A DNA stretch of 52,267 nucleotides from Rickettsia typhi (GTDB lineage Bacteria; Pseudomonadota; Alphaproteobacteria; Rickettsiales; Deianiraeaceae): the NCBI GenBank assembly GCA_945889175.1, contig CAMDBF010000006.1:1-52267 (forward strand), read 5' to 3'. The notes under the pieces are model-generated. The model searched no databases and had not been told where the DNA came from. It was given only the letters and a program-made list of their open reading frames with translations. Below, piece after piece: positions 1 to 7,688 of the stretch. Both the position numbers and the translations under genes were made by a program. Positions within the stretch are counted from its first letter, which is position 1. The number at the start of each line of letters is the position of its first letter.

Positions 1-80
1 TGTGTTAATTTTAGTAAGATAACTTTATGTTTTGCTATGGTTTTTAAGATTAATAGAATAAAAGAGGTTTAATAGATATT

Positions 81-130
81 ACCCCACCCAACCTCCCCTA
101 AGAGGGGAGGGGTTTAAGATGGTAGGGGTT
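81..130. repeat. GC-rich palindromic repeat, copy 1
   Basis: A GC-rich island in an AT-rich background. The core is a perfect hairpin with arms CCTCCCCT (92-99) and AGGGGAGG (103-110) and a 3-base loop. An outer imperfect pair, ACCCCACC and GGTAGGGGT, extends it. The same core occurs at 4854-4872, and related ACCCACCCCTTGAGGGAG units sit inside the restriction-modification gene near 15.45-15.62 kb. It looks like a dispersed palindromic element. Confidence 0.7.
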
Positions 131-353
131 AAGGAAGAGGTCTATTAAAAATATCTACGATATCCAAGAATTAGACAAAAGTTCAACTAGCGAGAAATTC
201 TCACTAGTTCAAAAAGAAGGTGGTAGAGATGTCAAAAGAGAGTTATTACACTACAACCTTGACATGATAATTGCTGTTGGCTATCGTGTTAATTCGGCAA
301 AAGATAAAATATTACGAATTAACTTAATATTTTATAACCAATACCACATGTAA
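126..353 (+). pseudogene. RhuM-family protein remnant
   Basis: A reading frame with no plausible start codon is open from 126 to a TAA at 351-353. Residues read from about 150 to 300 contain NIYDIQELD, then VQKEGGRDVKRELLHYNLD, then MIIAVGYRVNSAK. This is the recognisable middle of the RhuM (virulence RhuM / Fic-associated) family, whose full members are over 300 residues. Both ends are missing: the N-terminal helix-turn-helix part is replaced by the palindromic repeat, and the frame after VNSAK no longer resembles the family. It is therefore a decayed fragment, probably left by an accessory-gene loss. Family recognition is by eye. Confidence 0.65.
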
Positions 354-367
354 TTTTATATATTTCC

Positions 368-1522
368 TTAATTGAGATTTAAAAAATCCGCTGCAATTTT
401 TTTATAGGATGTTGATATGCTATCAAAGGACTTGGTGTATTGCTCTTGTTTTGATTCGTCTGATATGTTTGGTACGGCACTAAGTACTTTCATTTTATGC
501 TCACCAGGTTCAATTTTTTTATTATATTCTTTTACCCTTTTGTTATGATCTTCAACATATTGTTTGCACAAGTCATCGGTAAGATAGATTACTGGCACCC
601 CAAAATGCTCAGCAATGCTTTTAAGTGTAGGTGTAAAATCACAGCATTTTTCAATTAAAAACGGTTTGGATTTGTAACCATTTGCCCCTATGTTTGTAAA
701 AATTTTTGCAAATTCTGCTTCTGTAATGACAAATTTTTTACTCATATTAGCCCAAGATACAAACCTACTAATACTTGTATCGACCTCTCCAATCCAACGG
801 GTTGCTGCACTAGATCCAGAGCCTTTATATCTTTTTGCCATTTGAACAACAACACCTAAAAATTTCACCTTAAAGCTTAAGCCATTTAACCCTATAGCTC
901 TGTGAAAGCTATCAAGTAATGATAGCCAGTTTGAAAAAACTGTTTGCAAGTTATCTATTGCCTGTATTGAAAAAAACGATGGTGATGTTGGTGCTATAAA
1001 ATAATCGGAACACAAAATCATTAAAGCATTAATAATACTACTTGAGCTTGGTGATGTGTCTATTAACACAAAATCATAATCATCTGCTAATTTTGCAATT
1101 GCATTTTCAAAATCCGATATAGTATTACGATTAAACGAATTATTACTTTTTAAGATATTAAACAACTCAGCCTCCATTGTCGGAATATTAATGTCTCCAG
1201 TGAGTAATGTAATTGGAGTAACTTTTGTATTAGTGGTTGTGTAAAGTATTTTATTGCAGGATTCTTTTTTTAATTTTTCATTTAAAAACTCTAAAATTGA
1301 TTGATGTTTGCTTGTAAGCTGCGACCATTTTGAAGATGCTTCAGTTGAATACTCCAAGCTTGTACTTAAGCCAAAAACTGCAGAGGTTAAGTTCATTTGC
1401 GGATCGGCGTCTATTAGTAAAACTTTTTTGCCTAAATCGCTTAATGCAAAAGCAACATTATGTACAAGAGTCGTTTTTCCAACTCCACCTTTATGATTAA
1501 AAAAGCTAATTATTTTACCCAT
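368..1522 (-). CDS. ParA/MinD-family ATPase (AAA_31), orphan
   Basis: A deviant Walker A motif KGGVGKTT lies near the N-terminus. It is followed by [13 protein letters not shown] (Walker A'-type strand) and [13 protein letters not shown] (Walker B-like switch), the signature of ParA partition ATPases. The protein is about 385 residues, longer than chromosomal ParA (about 260); the extra length lies in the C-terminal half. The chosen start is the ATG at 1522 just before [15 protein letters not shown] 1534 or an upstream start at 1588 are alternatives. No parB follows, so this is not a standard segregation operon. Such orphan ParAs occur on plasmid or island remnants or position other cargo. 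Upstream of it are repeated AAAAAGTA motifs that could be its binding sites. Family certain, role uncertain. Confidence 0.85.
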   Translation of the reverse strand: MGKIISFFNHKGGVGKTTLVHNVAFALSDLGKKVLLIDADPQMNLTSAVFGLSTSLEYSTEASSKWSQLTSKHQSILEFLNEKLKKESCNKILYTTTNTKVTPITLLTGDINIPTMEAELFNILKSNNSFNRNTISDFENAIAKLADDYDFVLIDTSPSSSSIINALMILCSDYFIAPTSPSFFSIQAIDNLQTVFSNWLSLLDSFHRAIGLNGLSFKVKFLGVVVQMAKRYKGSGSSAATRWIGEVDTSISRFVSWANMSKKFVITEAEFAKIFTNIGANGYKSKPFLIEKCCDFTPTLKSIAEHFGVPVIYLTDDLCKQYVEDHNKRVKEYNKKIEPGEHKMKVLSAVPNISDESKQEQYTKSFDSISTSYKKIAADFLNLN

Positions 1523-1564
1523 AAATTCTTGCATAATAATATCGTTTGTATACTTCAAATACCT

Positions 1565-1705
1565 ATAAAAAGTATCGTAATTTGTCAAGAAAACAATATT
1601 ATTTTACATTCTAAAACTACCTTTTTTACACAAGTATTAAAAGTAGCTTTTAGTAAAACAATTCGAGTACTACTTTTTTACATAATTTTATTGCAATAAA
1701 AAGTA
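1565..1705. repeat. AAAAAGTA motif cluster upstream of parA
   Basis: The 10-mer ATAAAAAGTA occurs at 1565-1574 and 1696-1705. ATTAAAAGTA is at 1636-1645 and an inverted copy TACTTTTTTA at 1671-1680. A longer direct repeat, ACTAC(C/T)TTTTTTACA, is at 1616-1630 and 1669-1682. The cluster fills the divergent gap between parA and ddl. It could be an operator or parS-like array, or just AT-rich sequence with chance matches. Confidence 0.35.
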
Positions 1706-1756
1706 AGACATTTAAACTTGTAAAATTAGATATGTGTTTTGTATTTGTTACCAATT

Positions 1757-2686
1757 ATGACAAAAAAGATTTTACTTGTATGTGGTGGCACCGATGTTGA
1801 AGCCGATGTTTCTAGGTCTACCGCAAATTCTATTGAGGAAGCACTTAAAGGTAATGCAAATTATTCTCTTGTAAGATACGACTTTTTACCCCAAACTCTC
1901 AAGCAAACACTTAAGGATGTTAAGCCAGATGTAGTGCTTAATGCAATGTGCGGTAAATGGGGCGAGGATGGTGTTTTGCAAAAAATCTTGGACTATGAGC
2001 AAATTCCTTACAGTCATTCTGGTTATTTTGCATCCTGCTCTGGCATGAATAAAAACTTTACTTGTGCTATAGCAAAAGCTGTTGGCATTAAAACAGCTAG
2101 CAATAGTAGGTTAATTTCAACACAGGATTTAATTGAAGGCAATTATAGTATTGAAAGAAAAACTCTTATTAAACCAAACTCGCAAGGCTCATCTTGCGGA
2201 TGTTACAAACTAAGCATTGGCGAAAAGTTAAAAAGCGAAGAAATTGAATTTGTAAAAAATAACAGCGAAAGTTTTTATGTTTTTGAGGATCTTTTTGAAA
2301 ATGCCGTTGATATTTCAATTGGTATTTTTAACGACGAAATCGCAGGCTCGGTTGAAATTAGACCAAAAAGTGGCTTTTTTGATTATGCTGCAAAATACAC
2401 AAAAGGTGCAAGCGACAAACTTTTGCCACCAAGTATTGATCCATCTTTACTAAAAAGCTTGGAACTAAAAGCTCTACAAATGCACAAGCTGCTTCAGGCG
2501 AATCATGTGTCAAGAAGCGATTTTATGGTGAACCAACAAGGCCAATACATATATCTTGAAACTAACATTAACCCAGCAATGACGCCAACATCTTTGCTAC
2601 CTGCAATCTTAGCTCACTACCAAGGCATGAGTTACAAGGATATTGTAGTAAGTTTGATTGAAAAAGCTAGATATGGCTCGATCTAA
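1757..2686 (+). CDS. ddl: D-alanine--D-alanine ligase
   Basis: ATP-grasp enzyme that joins two D-alanines for the peptidoglycan stem peptide in the cytoplasm. Visible motifs are the N-terminal ILLVCGGTDVEADVS, NAMCGKWGEDG, the IPYSHSG segment, LIKPNSQGSSCG (ATP-grasp lysine and small-residue loop), YVFEDLF, and a C-terminal YLETNINPAMTPTSL metal-binding region. The length of 309 residues from the ATG at 1757 is normal for Ddl; a start at 1739 would add six residues with no support. It begins a plus-strand run with ftsQ (19 bases downstream) and rsmH. Some canonical residues are altered (for example TDVEADVS where EREVS is usual), so the enzyme is divergent but keeps the fold signature. Confidence 0.93.
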   Translation: MTKKILLVCGGTDVEADVSRSTANSIEEALKGNANYSLVRYDFLPQTLKQTLKDVKPDVVLNAMCGKWGEDGVLQKILDYEQIPYSHSGYFASCSGMNKNFTCAIAKAVGIKTASNSRLISTQDLIEGNYSIERKTLIKPNSQGSSCGCYKLSIGEKLKSEEIEFVKNNSESFYVFEDLFENAVDISIGIFNDEIAGSVEIRPKSGFFDYAAKYTKGASDKLLPPSIDPSLLKSLELKALQMHKLLQANHVSRSDFMVNQQGQYIYLETNINPAMTPTSLLPAILAHYQGMSYKDIVVSLIEKARYGSI

Positions 2687-2705
2687 AATTTCATCTTAAA
2701 TTGAT

Positions 2706-3629
2706 ATGATATGGAGGTTTTGTAATTTTGTCTCAAGCTTAATAGCTGGACTACTTACAAAGGACAGACTGGCCTTTATATCAATGCGTAGGTCGATATC
2801 CATTGCAACCCATAAAATTGTATCCTTTCTGTTAATAATATTTTTTTTATCAGCATCAATTTACCTATCCTGCTTAACATTTAACATTGGTGGCACGAGG
2901 GACAAGGTTTTAGCTCTATTTGCAAATCAGCTTAGATATGTGCATAATTTAAGCTTTGGTTTTTTTAACAAGCAATCTCCTATCGTTACAGTCAACGAAT
3001 TAAGAAATATAGATAAAATTGAAATTGAAAATATCGCAAACAAATACACAGCATCGCAAAATATAGCAATGGTCGATCTTAATCAAATTTATGCAGAGAT
3101 AAAAGAAAATCCATTAGTAAGAGATGTCTATATTAGAAGGTATTTTGATAATAAAATTAAAATTATTGTTTTTGAAAAGAAAATTAACTTCCTCGTAAAT
3201 TATCAATCTAAAGAAACTTCTACAAATAAAACATTTATTGTCGATTCCGATTCTTCGGTAATAGAATTTAAAAAAGTAATACCAAATAGTTTAAGGGATG
3301 CACCTATTATCAATGCAACCTGCGAAGGTGAAAAATTACACACAAAAATTGAGACTTTACAGAGGGCAATCTTTGCTTTTAATAACTTTTATCCAAATGT
3401 CATGAGTGCCGACTTATTTGAATGTATGTCGTGGACGATAAATCTTAAAGACGGCACCAAGCTTTTACTATCGGATGAAGATGAGATTGGCTCTTTGTAC
3501 AAATACTTTAACCATACATCCTATTTGCAGACTATTAAGAAAAAAATAGAATCCATAGACTTAAGATTTTCAGGCAAGATATATGTTAAAAAAAGCAACG
3601 AGCCAATAATGCAAACAGCAGCAGTATGA
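2706..3629 (+). CDS. ftsQ: Cell division protein FtsQ
   Basis: A bitopic inner-membrane divisome protein: a cytoplasmic N-terminus, one transmembrane helix (about residues 38-58, IVSFLLIIFFLSASIYLSCL), and a periplasmic POTRA domain with the typical NPLVRDVYIRRYFDNKIKI strand-helix pattern (about residues 137-155), then the FtsQ beta domain ending near the C-terminus. Length 307 matches the family (270-320). The start at 2706 is the first ATG; an internal ATG at 2784 (before RRSIS) would still keep the membrane helix. Its position after ddl is the usual ddl-ftsQ order; its stop codon overlaps the rsmH start by four bases (ATGA), so the two are translationally coupled. The ftsA/ftsZ genes that normally follow are not here. 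Confidence 0.85.
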   Translation: MIWRFCNFVSSLIAGLLTKDRLAFISMRRSISIATHKIVSFLLIIFFLSASIYLSCLTFNIGGTRDKVLALFANQLRYVHNLSFGFFNKQSPIVTVNELRNIDKIEIENIANKYTASQNIAMVDLNQIYAEIKENPLVRDVYIRRYFDNKIKIIVFEKKINFLVNYQSKETSTNKTFIVDSDSSVIEFKKVIPNSLRDAPIINATCEGEKLHTKIETLQRAIFAFNNFYPNVMSADLFECMSWTINLKDGTKLLLSDEDEIGSLYKYFNHTSYLQTIKKKIESIDLRFSGKIYVKKSNEPIMQTAAV

Positions 3630-4594
3630 TAGAAGAACCAAAAAAACCAAAACATATTCCTGTAATGTTAAGCGAGGTAATTAAGTTTGCTGGCTTTACA
3701 GAGGAATATAAAAAAGATTATAATGAAGATAGTTTAATTATAGATGTAACATTTGGCTTTGGTGGCTATACAAAAGCTTTATTAACTGCAAGCAAATCAA
3801 AACTCATTGCTTTTGACAGGGACACAAGCGTGCAAAGCAATGCCAATACTTTTAGGCAAGAATGGGACGGTAGATTTAGCTTTATTAATGACAAATTTTC
3901 AAATATCGATAATCATGTGTCATTAAATTCCTGCGATCTAATTGTTGCAGACTTTGGAATATCATCGATGCAAGTTGACGAGGCTGAAAGGGGGTTTTCT
4001 TTTATGCAAAGTGCAAAGCTTGACATGAGGATGAACCAGAGCGACAAAATCACAGCCTTTGACGTCGTCAATAATTTAAGCGAGGCAGAGCTTGCAGATA
4101 TTATTTTTGAATACGGCGAGGAAAGGCTTGCAAAAAAAATTGCATACAACATAGTAACAAACCGCAAACTTGCACCAATACAAACAACAAAAGAACTAGC
4201 CGATATAGCTTTTAAATGTTACGGTAAAATGGCTTATAGCCTTGGCATTCACCCTGCAACAAGAACCTTTCAGGCAATTAGAATATATATAAATAAAGAG
4301 TTAGAAGAGATTAAATTCTTAGTTGAAAAAGCATTACTCCTTTTAAAACCCGGTGGTAGGTTTGTTTGTGTTAGCTTTCACTCTCTTGAAGATAAAATTA
4401 TTAAAGATTTTGTAAAACTACATTTTAAAAAAACAAAAAACAACAAGTATCAGCAATTTTCACTAACCGAAAACGATAGCTTTGCAAACAACATAATAGA
4501 CTTGTCAAATGGTGCCGTAGCCGTAAGCAAAGAGGAGGCAAAGCAAAATCCAAGGTCACGCTCCGCAAAACTAAGATGCTTTGAAAAAATCTAA
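3626..4594 (+). CDS. rsmH: 16S rRNA m4C1402 N4-methyltransferase RsmH
   Basis: SAM-dependent enzyme that methylates N4 of C1402 in the 16S rRNA decoding site. Motifs in order: HIPVMLSEVI at the N-terminus, the SAM-binding loop IDVTFGFGGYT, DFGISSMQVDEAERGFSF with LDMRMN, the HPATRTFQAIRIYINKELEE segment, VSFHSLEDKI, and the C-terminal NPRSRSAKLRCFE signature. Length 322 is normal. The ATG lies in the ftsQ stop region. In most bacteria rsmH (mraW) opens the dcw cluster; here it follows ftsQ, a rearranged order. The glycine loop is slightly altered (FGFGGYT for the usual FGRGGHS). Confidence 0.95.
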   Translation: MIEEPKKPKHIPVMLSEVIKFAGFTEEYKKDYNEDSLIIDVTFGFGGYTKALLTASKSKLIAFDRDTSVQSNANTFRQEWDGRFSFINDKFSNIDNHVSLNSCDLIVADFGISSMQVDEAERGFSFMQSAKLDMRMNQSDKITAFDVVNNLSEAELADIIFEYGEERLAKKIAYNIVTNRKLAPIQTTKELADIAFKCYGKMAYSLGIHPATRTFQAIRIYINKELEEIKFLVEKALLLLKPGGRFVCVSFHSLEDKIIKDFVKLHFKKTKNNKYQQFSLTENDSFANNIIDLSNGAVAVSKEEAKQNPRSRSAKLRCFEKI

Positions 4595-4743
4595 TATAAA
4601 TCTAATATTAAGACAATAGATAATTCGGAATTTAATAATTACCCCTTACATCGGATATCTGCCGTAACCTTGATTGGACCTCTTTGAACTCTATTAACTT
4701 TAAAAGCCATACAAAAACATAAAGCTATCTTGCTAAAATAACG

Positions 4744-4799
4744 CACACGCCCCCACCCCCAGCTGCCTATTTTAACCAAATGGTGGCAGCGGGTATGTG
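4744..4799. repeat. Extended imperfect palindrome
   Basis: The inner stem is GCTGCC (4762-4767) with GGCAGC (4785-4790). The outer flanks CACACGCCC and GGGTATGTG pair at 7 of 9 positions. It is GC-rich with a CCCCCACCCCC run in the left arm. It could be a mobile palindromic element or a structured RNA; no T-run follows, so it is not a standard terminator. Confidence 0.5.
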
Positions 4800-4840
4800 T
4801 TTAATGGGAATGTTTAAAGTATATTTTTTAAGCTCTCTCA

Positions 4841-4910
4841 AAACCCCACCCAGCCTCCCCTAAAAGGGGAGGGGTTATCTTGACTACTCACTCTAAAAAG
4901 GGGAGGGGTA
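4841..4910. repeat. GC-rich palindromic repeat, copy 2
   Basis: The same core as the copy at 81-130: CCTCCCCT (4854-4861), 3-base loop, AGGGGAGG (4865-4872), preceded by AAACCCCACCC. A second half-site AGGGGAGGGGTA follows near 4898-4909, suggesting partial tandem duplication of the right arm. Confidence 0.7.
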
Positions 4911-5123
4911 TTTATTATATATTTTTTAAAATCAAGAGGATTGAAAGAGATCTAATCAAAAGAGCTCTATTGCATACAGTACTTGCTATCCTTCTTTAAA
5001 AACAATAATCCTTTATTAATACTTAGAATTAATATAAGGCTCATTAGCCACAAATGCTACAATAGTAACAAAAAATTGTATGTGCTGCTTTGTAGCTAAA
5101 ATGATATCGTCTTTTACAAAACT

Positions 5124-5525
5124 TTATTCATCACAAAAATATTCACTAGCTATTACAGTAATTGTAAAAAATACCATGGTAGGAAGGCATATTATTAAAT
5201 AAATTACATGCTTAAACAAATACAGCTCTAAAAACTTATCTGGCAAGACATGAAAATGCCATAGTACAATAATAAGAAAAACAAAACAATGACTAGCAAT
5301 TTTGTAAAAGATTATTAAGATTCTTTTTTTCTTGTTTTTATACAGAATTATTCGCAGTATAATCTCTACAAAAAAGTTATATAAATATATCGCTATAAAT
5401 GTCATGTTAACAACAAGGTCTGCTACATAAGGCATTATAGCAATCATTACAAATATTCTACTTAGCAAAATGTGCTCAAATATTATCCAAGCTATCTTTT
5501 TGCACTTTGTTTTATTTATCGCCAT
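5124..5525 (-). CDS. Membrane protein, putative immunity paralogue D
   Basis: Fourth and last member of a family of four small hydrophobic proteins in this island. The N-terminus MAINKTKCKKIAWIIFEHIL and the central EIILRIIL-KNKKKR-LII-YKIASHCF block are shared with the paralogues; residues about 23-45 and the C-terminal 35 residues differ. About four transmembrane helices are expected, with positive KNKKKR loops. I chose the ATG at 5525 because MAINK is the conserved start of all four; the frame is open up to 5552. It lies about 40 bases downstream of paralogue C on the same strand. Function is inferred only from position downstream of a toxin-like gene. Confidence 0.7.
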   Translation of the reverse strand: MAINKTKCKKIAWIIFEHILLSRIFVMIAIMPYVADLVVNMTFIAIYLYNFFVEIILRIILYKNKKKRILIIFYKIASHCFVFLIIVLWHFHVLPDKFLELYLFKHVIYLIICLPTMVFFTITVIASEYFCDE

Positions 5526-5562
5526 AGTATTTGTTGTAATAACATTAACCAATTTTTAAAAA

Positions 5563-5994
5563 TTACAAAATATAAAAATATTTACCAACTAATATGTCAA
5601 CTAAAAAAATCATTGCAACAGCTGCAAAACCCGGAAGCACAAGTACTGGATATATTATATCGTAAAAAAAATTAGAATGTAAAAAATCATATGGCAAGGC
5701 ACGAAAGTAGTGTAGCATAATAATAATAAAAATAAAACAATGACTAGCAATTTTGTAAGAAATTATTAACTTTCTACTGTTTTTATTTTTACGAAGAATT
5801 ATTCGCAGTATAATTTCTACAGCAAAGTTATAACAATAAAGCGAATAAAGCAAACACATCGGTATACCCTTTAAATCACGAAAAAATCTAGATGAAAACA
5901 TAAGTATAGCCATTATCGCCAACATTCTACTTAGCAAAATGTGCTCAAATATTACCCAAGCTATCTTTTTACACTTTGTTTTATTTATCGCCAT
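5563..5994 (-). CDS. Membrane protein, putative immunity paralogue C
   Basis: 143 residues, about four membrane helices. It is nearly identical to paralogue A (8150-8572) over most of its length, including the C-terminal ILVGKYFYIL, which points to a recent duplication. It keeps the family blocks MAINKTKCKK, SSRFFRDL, NFAVEIILRIILRKNKNSRK and YKIASHCFIF. The frame has no in-phase start before the MAINK ATG, which supports that start for the whole family. The 23 bases before the ATG (ATTATTACAACAAATACT region) are conserved among copies and may be a translation signal or a relic of the toxin 3' end. Confidence 0.72.
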   Translation of the reverse strand: MAINKTKCKKIAWVIFEHILLSRMLAIMAILMFSSRFFRDLKGIPMCLLYSLYCYNFAVEIILRIILRKNKNSRKLIISYKIASHCFIFIIIMLHYFRALPYDFLHSNFFYDIIYPVLVLPGFAAVAMIFLVDILVGKYFYIL

Positions 5995-6056
5995 AGTATT
6001 TGTTGTAATAATATTATCAATTTTTAAAAATTACCAGATATCAAAATATTTGCCAA

Positions 6057-6452
6057 CTAAAATGGTAGATAAAAAGCAATTAAAAACATTACTACATATG
6101 GAAACCAAAGTATTGAATGTATTATTTTCGTAAAAAAATTAGAATGTGCAAGCCCATATGGCCAGAAATGAAAATGCAATAGCACAATAAAAAGAAAAAT
6201 AAAACAATGACTAGCAATTTTATAAGATATTATTAACATTCTCTTTTTTTTATTTTTACGAAGAATTATTCGCAGTATAATTTCTAAAGCAAAGTTGTAT
6301 AAATAAAGCGAAAAAATTGGTAAATCATTTAAATCACGAAAAAATCTAGATGAAAATATAAGTATAACCATAATCGCAAATATTCTACTTATTAGAATGT
6401 GCTCAAATATTACCCAAGCTATCTTTTTACACTTTGTTTTATTTATCGCCAT
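6057..6452 (-). CDS. Membrane protein, putative immunity paralogue B, 3'-frameshifted
   Basis: Family member with MAINKTKCKKIAWVIFEHIL, SSRFFRDLNDLP and the central EIILRIILRKNKKKR block; about 131 residues from the MAINK ATG. Compared with A and C its C-terminus is cut. The sequence after its TAG stop (6057-6059), read one base out of phase, gives ILVGKYFDIW then a stop at 6031-6033, the same tail as ILVGKYFYIL in A and C. So a one-base indel near the 3' end shortened this copy by about ten residues. Its start overlaps the 3' end of the upstream gene, which carries a copied toxin tail, exactly as paralogue A overlaps the real toxin. Likely still folded as a membrane protein, but degrading. 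Confidence 0.68.
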   Translation of the reverse strand: MAINKTKCKKIAWVIFEHILISRIFAIMVILIFSSRFFRDLNDLPIFSLYLYNFALEIILRIILRKNKKKRMLIISYKIASHCFIFLFIVLLHFHFWPYGLAHSNFFTKIIHSILWFPYVVMFLIAFYLPF

Positions 6453-6882
6453 AGTATTTGTTGTAATAATCATGTCCATATGTTATCATTTTTTTATCTC
6501 TTGGGTTTTTGGAAGTATGAATAATTAAATTGCAATGTATTAATGCACACCTAAAAAGGATCGCAGCAAGAATTATTGGAAGATTCGTCATTGGAACTAT
6601 TTTTACTGTATTTGGCTTTGACAAATATAATGCTAACAATAAACATGCACAAACTAAGCTAATAAAAAATAGATATTTACTAAATTTTTGCAATCTTTTT
6701 AATGAAAACACTCTTGCGATAAAATAGAGTATGCCAAAAATAAAGTGTCCGAATATTCCGCAAAAGGTAAAAAGATACAATATCAATGCAAGTATTTCAT
6801 CTACAAAATAAAAATTAAAGTCTATATACCCCAATGGAAATATTACAAAGAAGAAAAACATTGCACCGAAAAAATCTCCCAT
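6439..6882 (-). CDS. Small membrane protein fused to a toxin C-terminal tail
   Basis: 147 residues. Residues 1-122 are strongly hydrophobic (FFFFVIFPLGYIDFNF, LILYLFTFCGIFGHFIFGIL, YLFFISLVCACLLLALYL, ILAAILFRCALIHC): about four membrane helices with no family I recognise. The last residues, NPRDKKMITYGHDYYNKYYG then DK, match the C-terminus of the toxin gene at 8559-9764 with one difference (T for R). At the DNA level 6421-6506 and 8541-8626 are about 98 percent identical, and the match stops abruptly before the codons for the hydrophobic part. The natural reading is that a toxin-end plus immunity cassette was inserted into the 3' end of a membrane gene, replacing its stop. Confidence 0.6.
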   Translation of the reverse strand: MGDFFGAMFFFFVIFPLGYIDFNFYFVDEILALILYLFTFCGIFGHFIFGILYFIARVFSLKRLQKFSKYLFFISLVCACLLLALYLSKPNTVKIVPMTNLPIILAAILFRCALIHCNLIIHTSKNPRDKKMITYGHDYYNKYYGDK

Positions 6883-6899
6883 AAAATCTTCTATATATT

Positions 6900-7202
6900 T
6901 TACAAAACTACCGTGACACCATTAACCAAAGATTTATGAAAAAGTTTTTCTTTGCATTTTGTTTTTATTTTAATCTTATTTTTATCTAATACTTTAAGTT
7001 CTAAATCCTCAAAATAACACCTGTAAGCACTAAAAGCTAAGTGCCTCTTGTTTAATTTTTGAAATTCACTTAACCCATCACCTTTTGGCAATATATATAC
7101 CATATTCCAGTAAGATGTTGTTGCCCCGCAATCGTAAAGAACATTAACGATTTCAAAATCATTATTTAAAGTAAGTCTGTTTTTATATAAATAGCCGCAC
7201 AT
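6900..7202 (-). CDS. Small 'CGATT' protein of unknown function
   Basis: 100 residues with LYDCGATTSYWNMVYILPKG at about 22-41. The CGATT-then-alternating-hydrophobic pattern is one I associate with a family of small, often lipoprotein-like or immunity-like hypothetical proteins; this is recollection, not a search. Four cysteines (positions 2, 25, 62, 83) suggest an extracytoplasmic location, although there is no signal peptide. It begins one base after the stop of the upstream membrane gene (7204-7647), so it may be translated with it or be the soluble half of a split protein. It lies inside the run of presumed immunity genes. Confidence 0.55.
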   Translation of the reverse strand: MCGYLYKNRLTLNNDFEIVNVLYDCGATTSYWNMVYILPKGDGLSEFQKLNKRHLAFSAYRCYFEDLELKVLDKNKIKIKTKCKEKLFHKSLVNGVTVVL

Positions 7203-7203
7203 T

Positions 7204-7647
7204 TTAGAAAACCCTAAAAAATAAGATAATACAAGACCAAAGATTAAAACTACAAAGTATAAGACAATAAAAAAGTAAGTTAAAAATGTAAGCTTTTTTA
7301 AAGTTTATATTTTTAGAGATGCAAAAACAATAAACTAAAACTACCAAGCCTGTAAGTATCAATAAATATAAATTCAAAAAGAATAAAATATTAAGCGCAG
7401 GAATTGCTGCAAACAGCATAATATTTTTAAAACAGAGTGCTTCTTTTTTTAAAACAAAAACACAAATAAAATGAATCACAAATGTTATTGTTACAAGCAA
7501 GTAGCAATACTCACCAAATGTCATTGCCACAGCAAATGACAGAGCCATAATGATTAAAAAATACAAGCAAACCGCTACCGCCATGCTTGCTAAAAATAAC
7601 CAAAAGCTATTCTTACTTTTTGCTGCTTTGCAAAAATCTTTAATCAT
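7204..7647 (-). CDS. Multi-span membrane protein, unknown
   Basis: 147 residues with a short basic N-terminus (MIKDFCKAAKSKN) and about five hydrophobic segments (FWLFLASMAVAVCLYFLIIM, YLLVTITFVIHFICVFVL, IMLFAAIPALNILFFLNLYL, ILTGLVVLVYCF, IFNLLFYCLILCSFNLWSCI). No recognised family. It lies 41 bases after the signal-peptide gene and one base before the CGATT gene on the same strand, so it is part of the island operon. A membrane immunity or accessory role is possible but only inferred from context. Confidence 0.55.
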   Translation of the reverse strand: MIKDFCKAAKSKNSFWLFLASMAVAVCLYFLIIMALSFAVAMTFGEYCYLLVTITFVIHFICVFVLKKEALCFKNIMLFAAIPALNILFFLNLYLLILTGLVVLVYCFCISKNINFKKAYIFNLLFYCLILCSFNLWSCIILFFRVF

Positions 7648-7688
7648 AAACTTATTTTATGCGTAGAAAATGAGATTGCGTATTGCTT

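Larger units (their letters stand above)
4595..5123. other. Intergenic stretch with palindromic repeats
   Basis: This 529-base stretch between rsmH and the island carries no convincing complete gene. It holds an extended imperfect palindrome (4744-4799) and a GC-rich hairpin repeat (4841-4910). On the minus strand, 5016-5123 is an open frame continuing in phase after the stop of the last island gene (it reads VKDDIILATKQHIQFFVTIV and onward). That could be a decayed tail of a lost gene or chance; I do not recognise it. Confidence 0.5.

Noticed and set aside
368-2686. Active plasmid partition locus
   Set aside because: There is no parB, no replication gene and the neighbours are chromosomal cell-wall genes.
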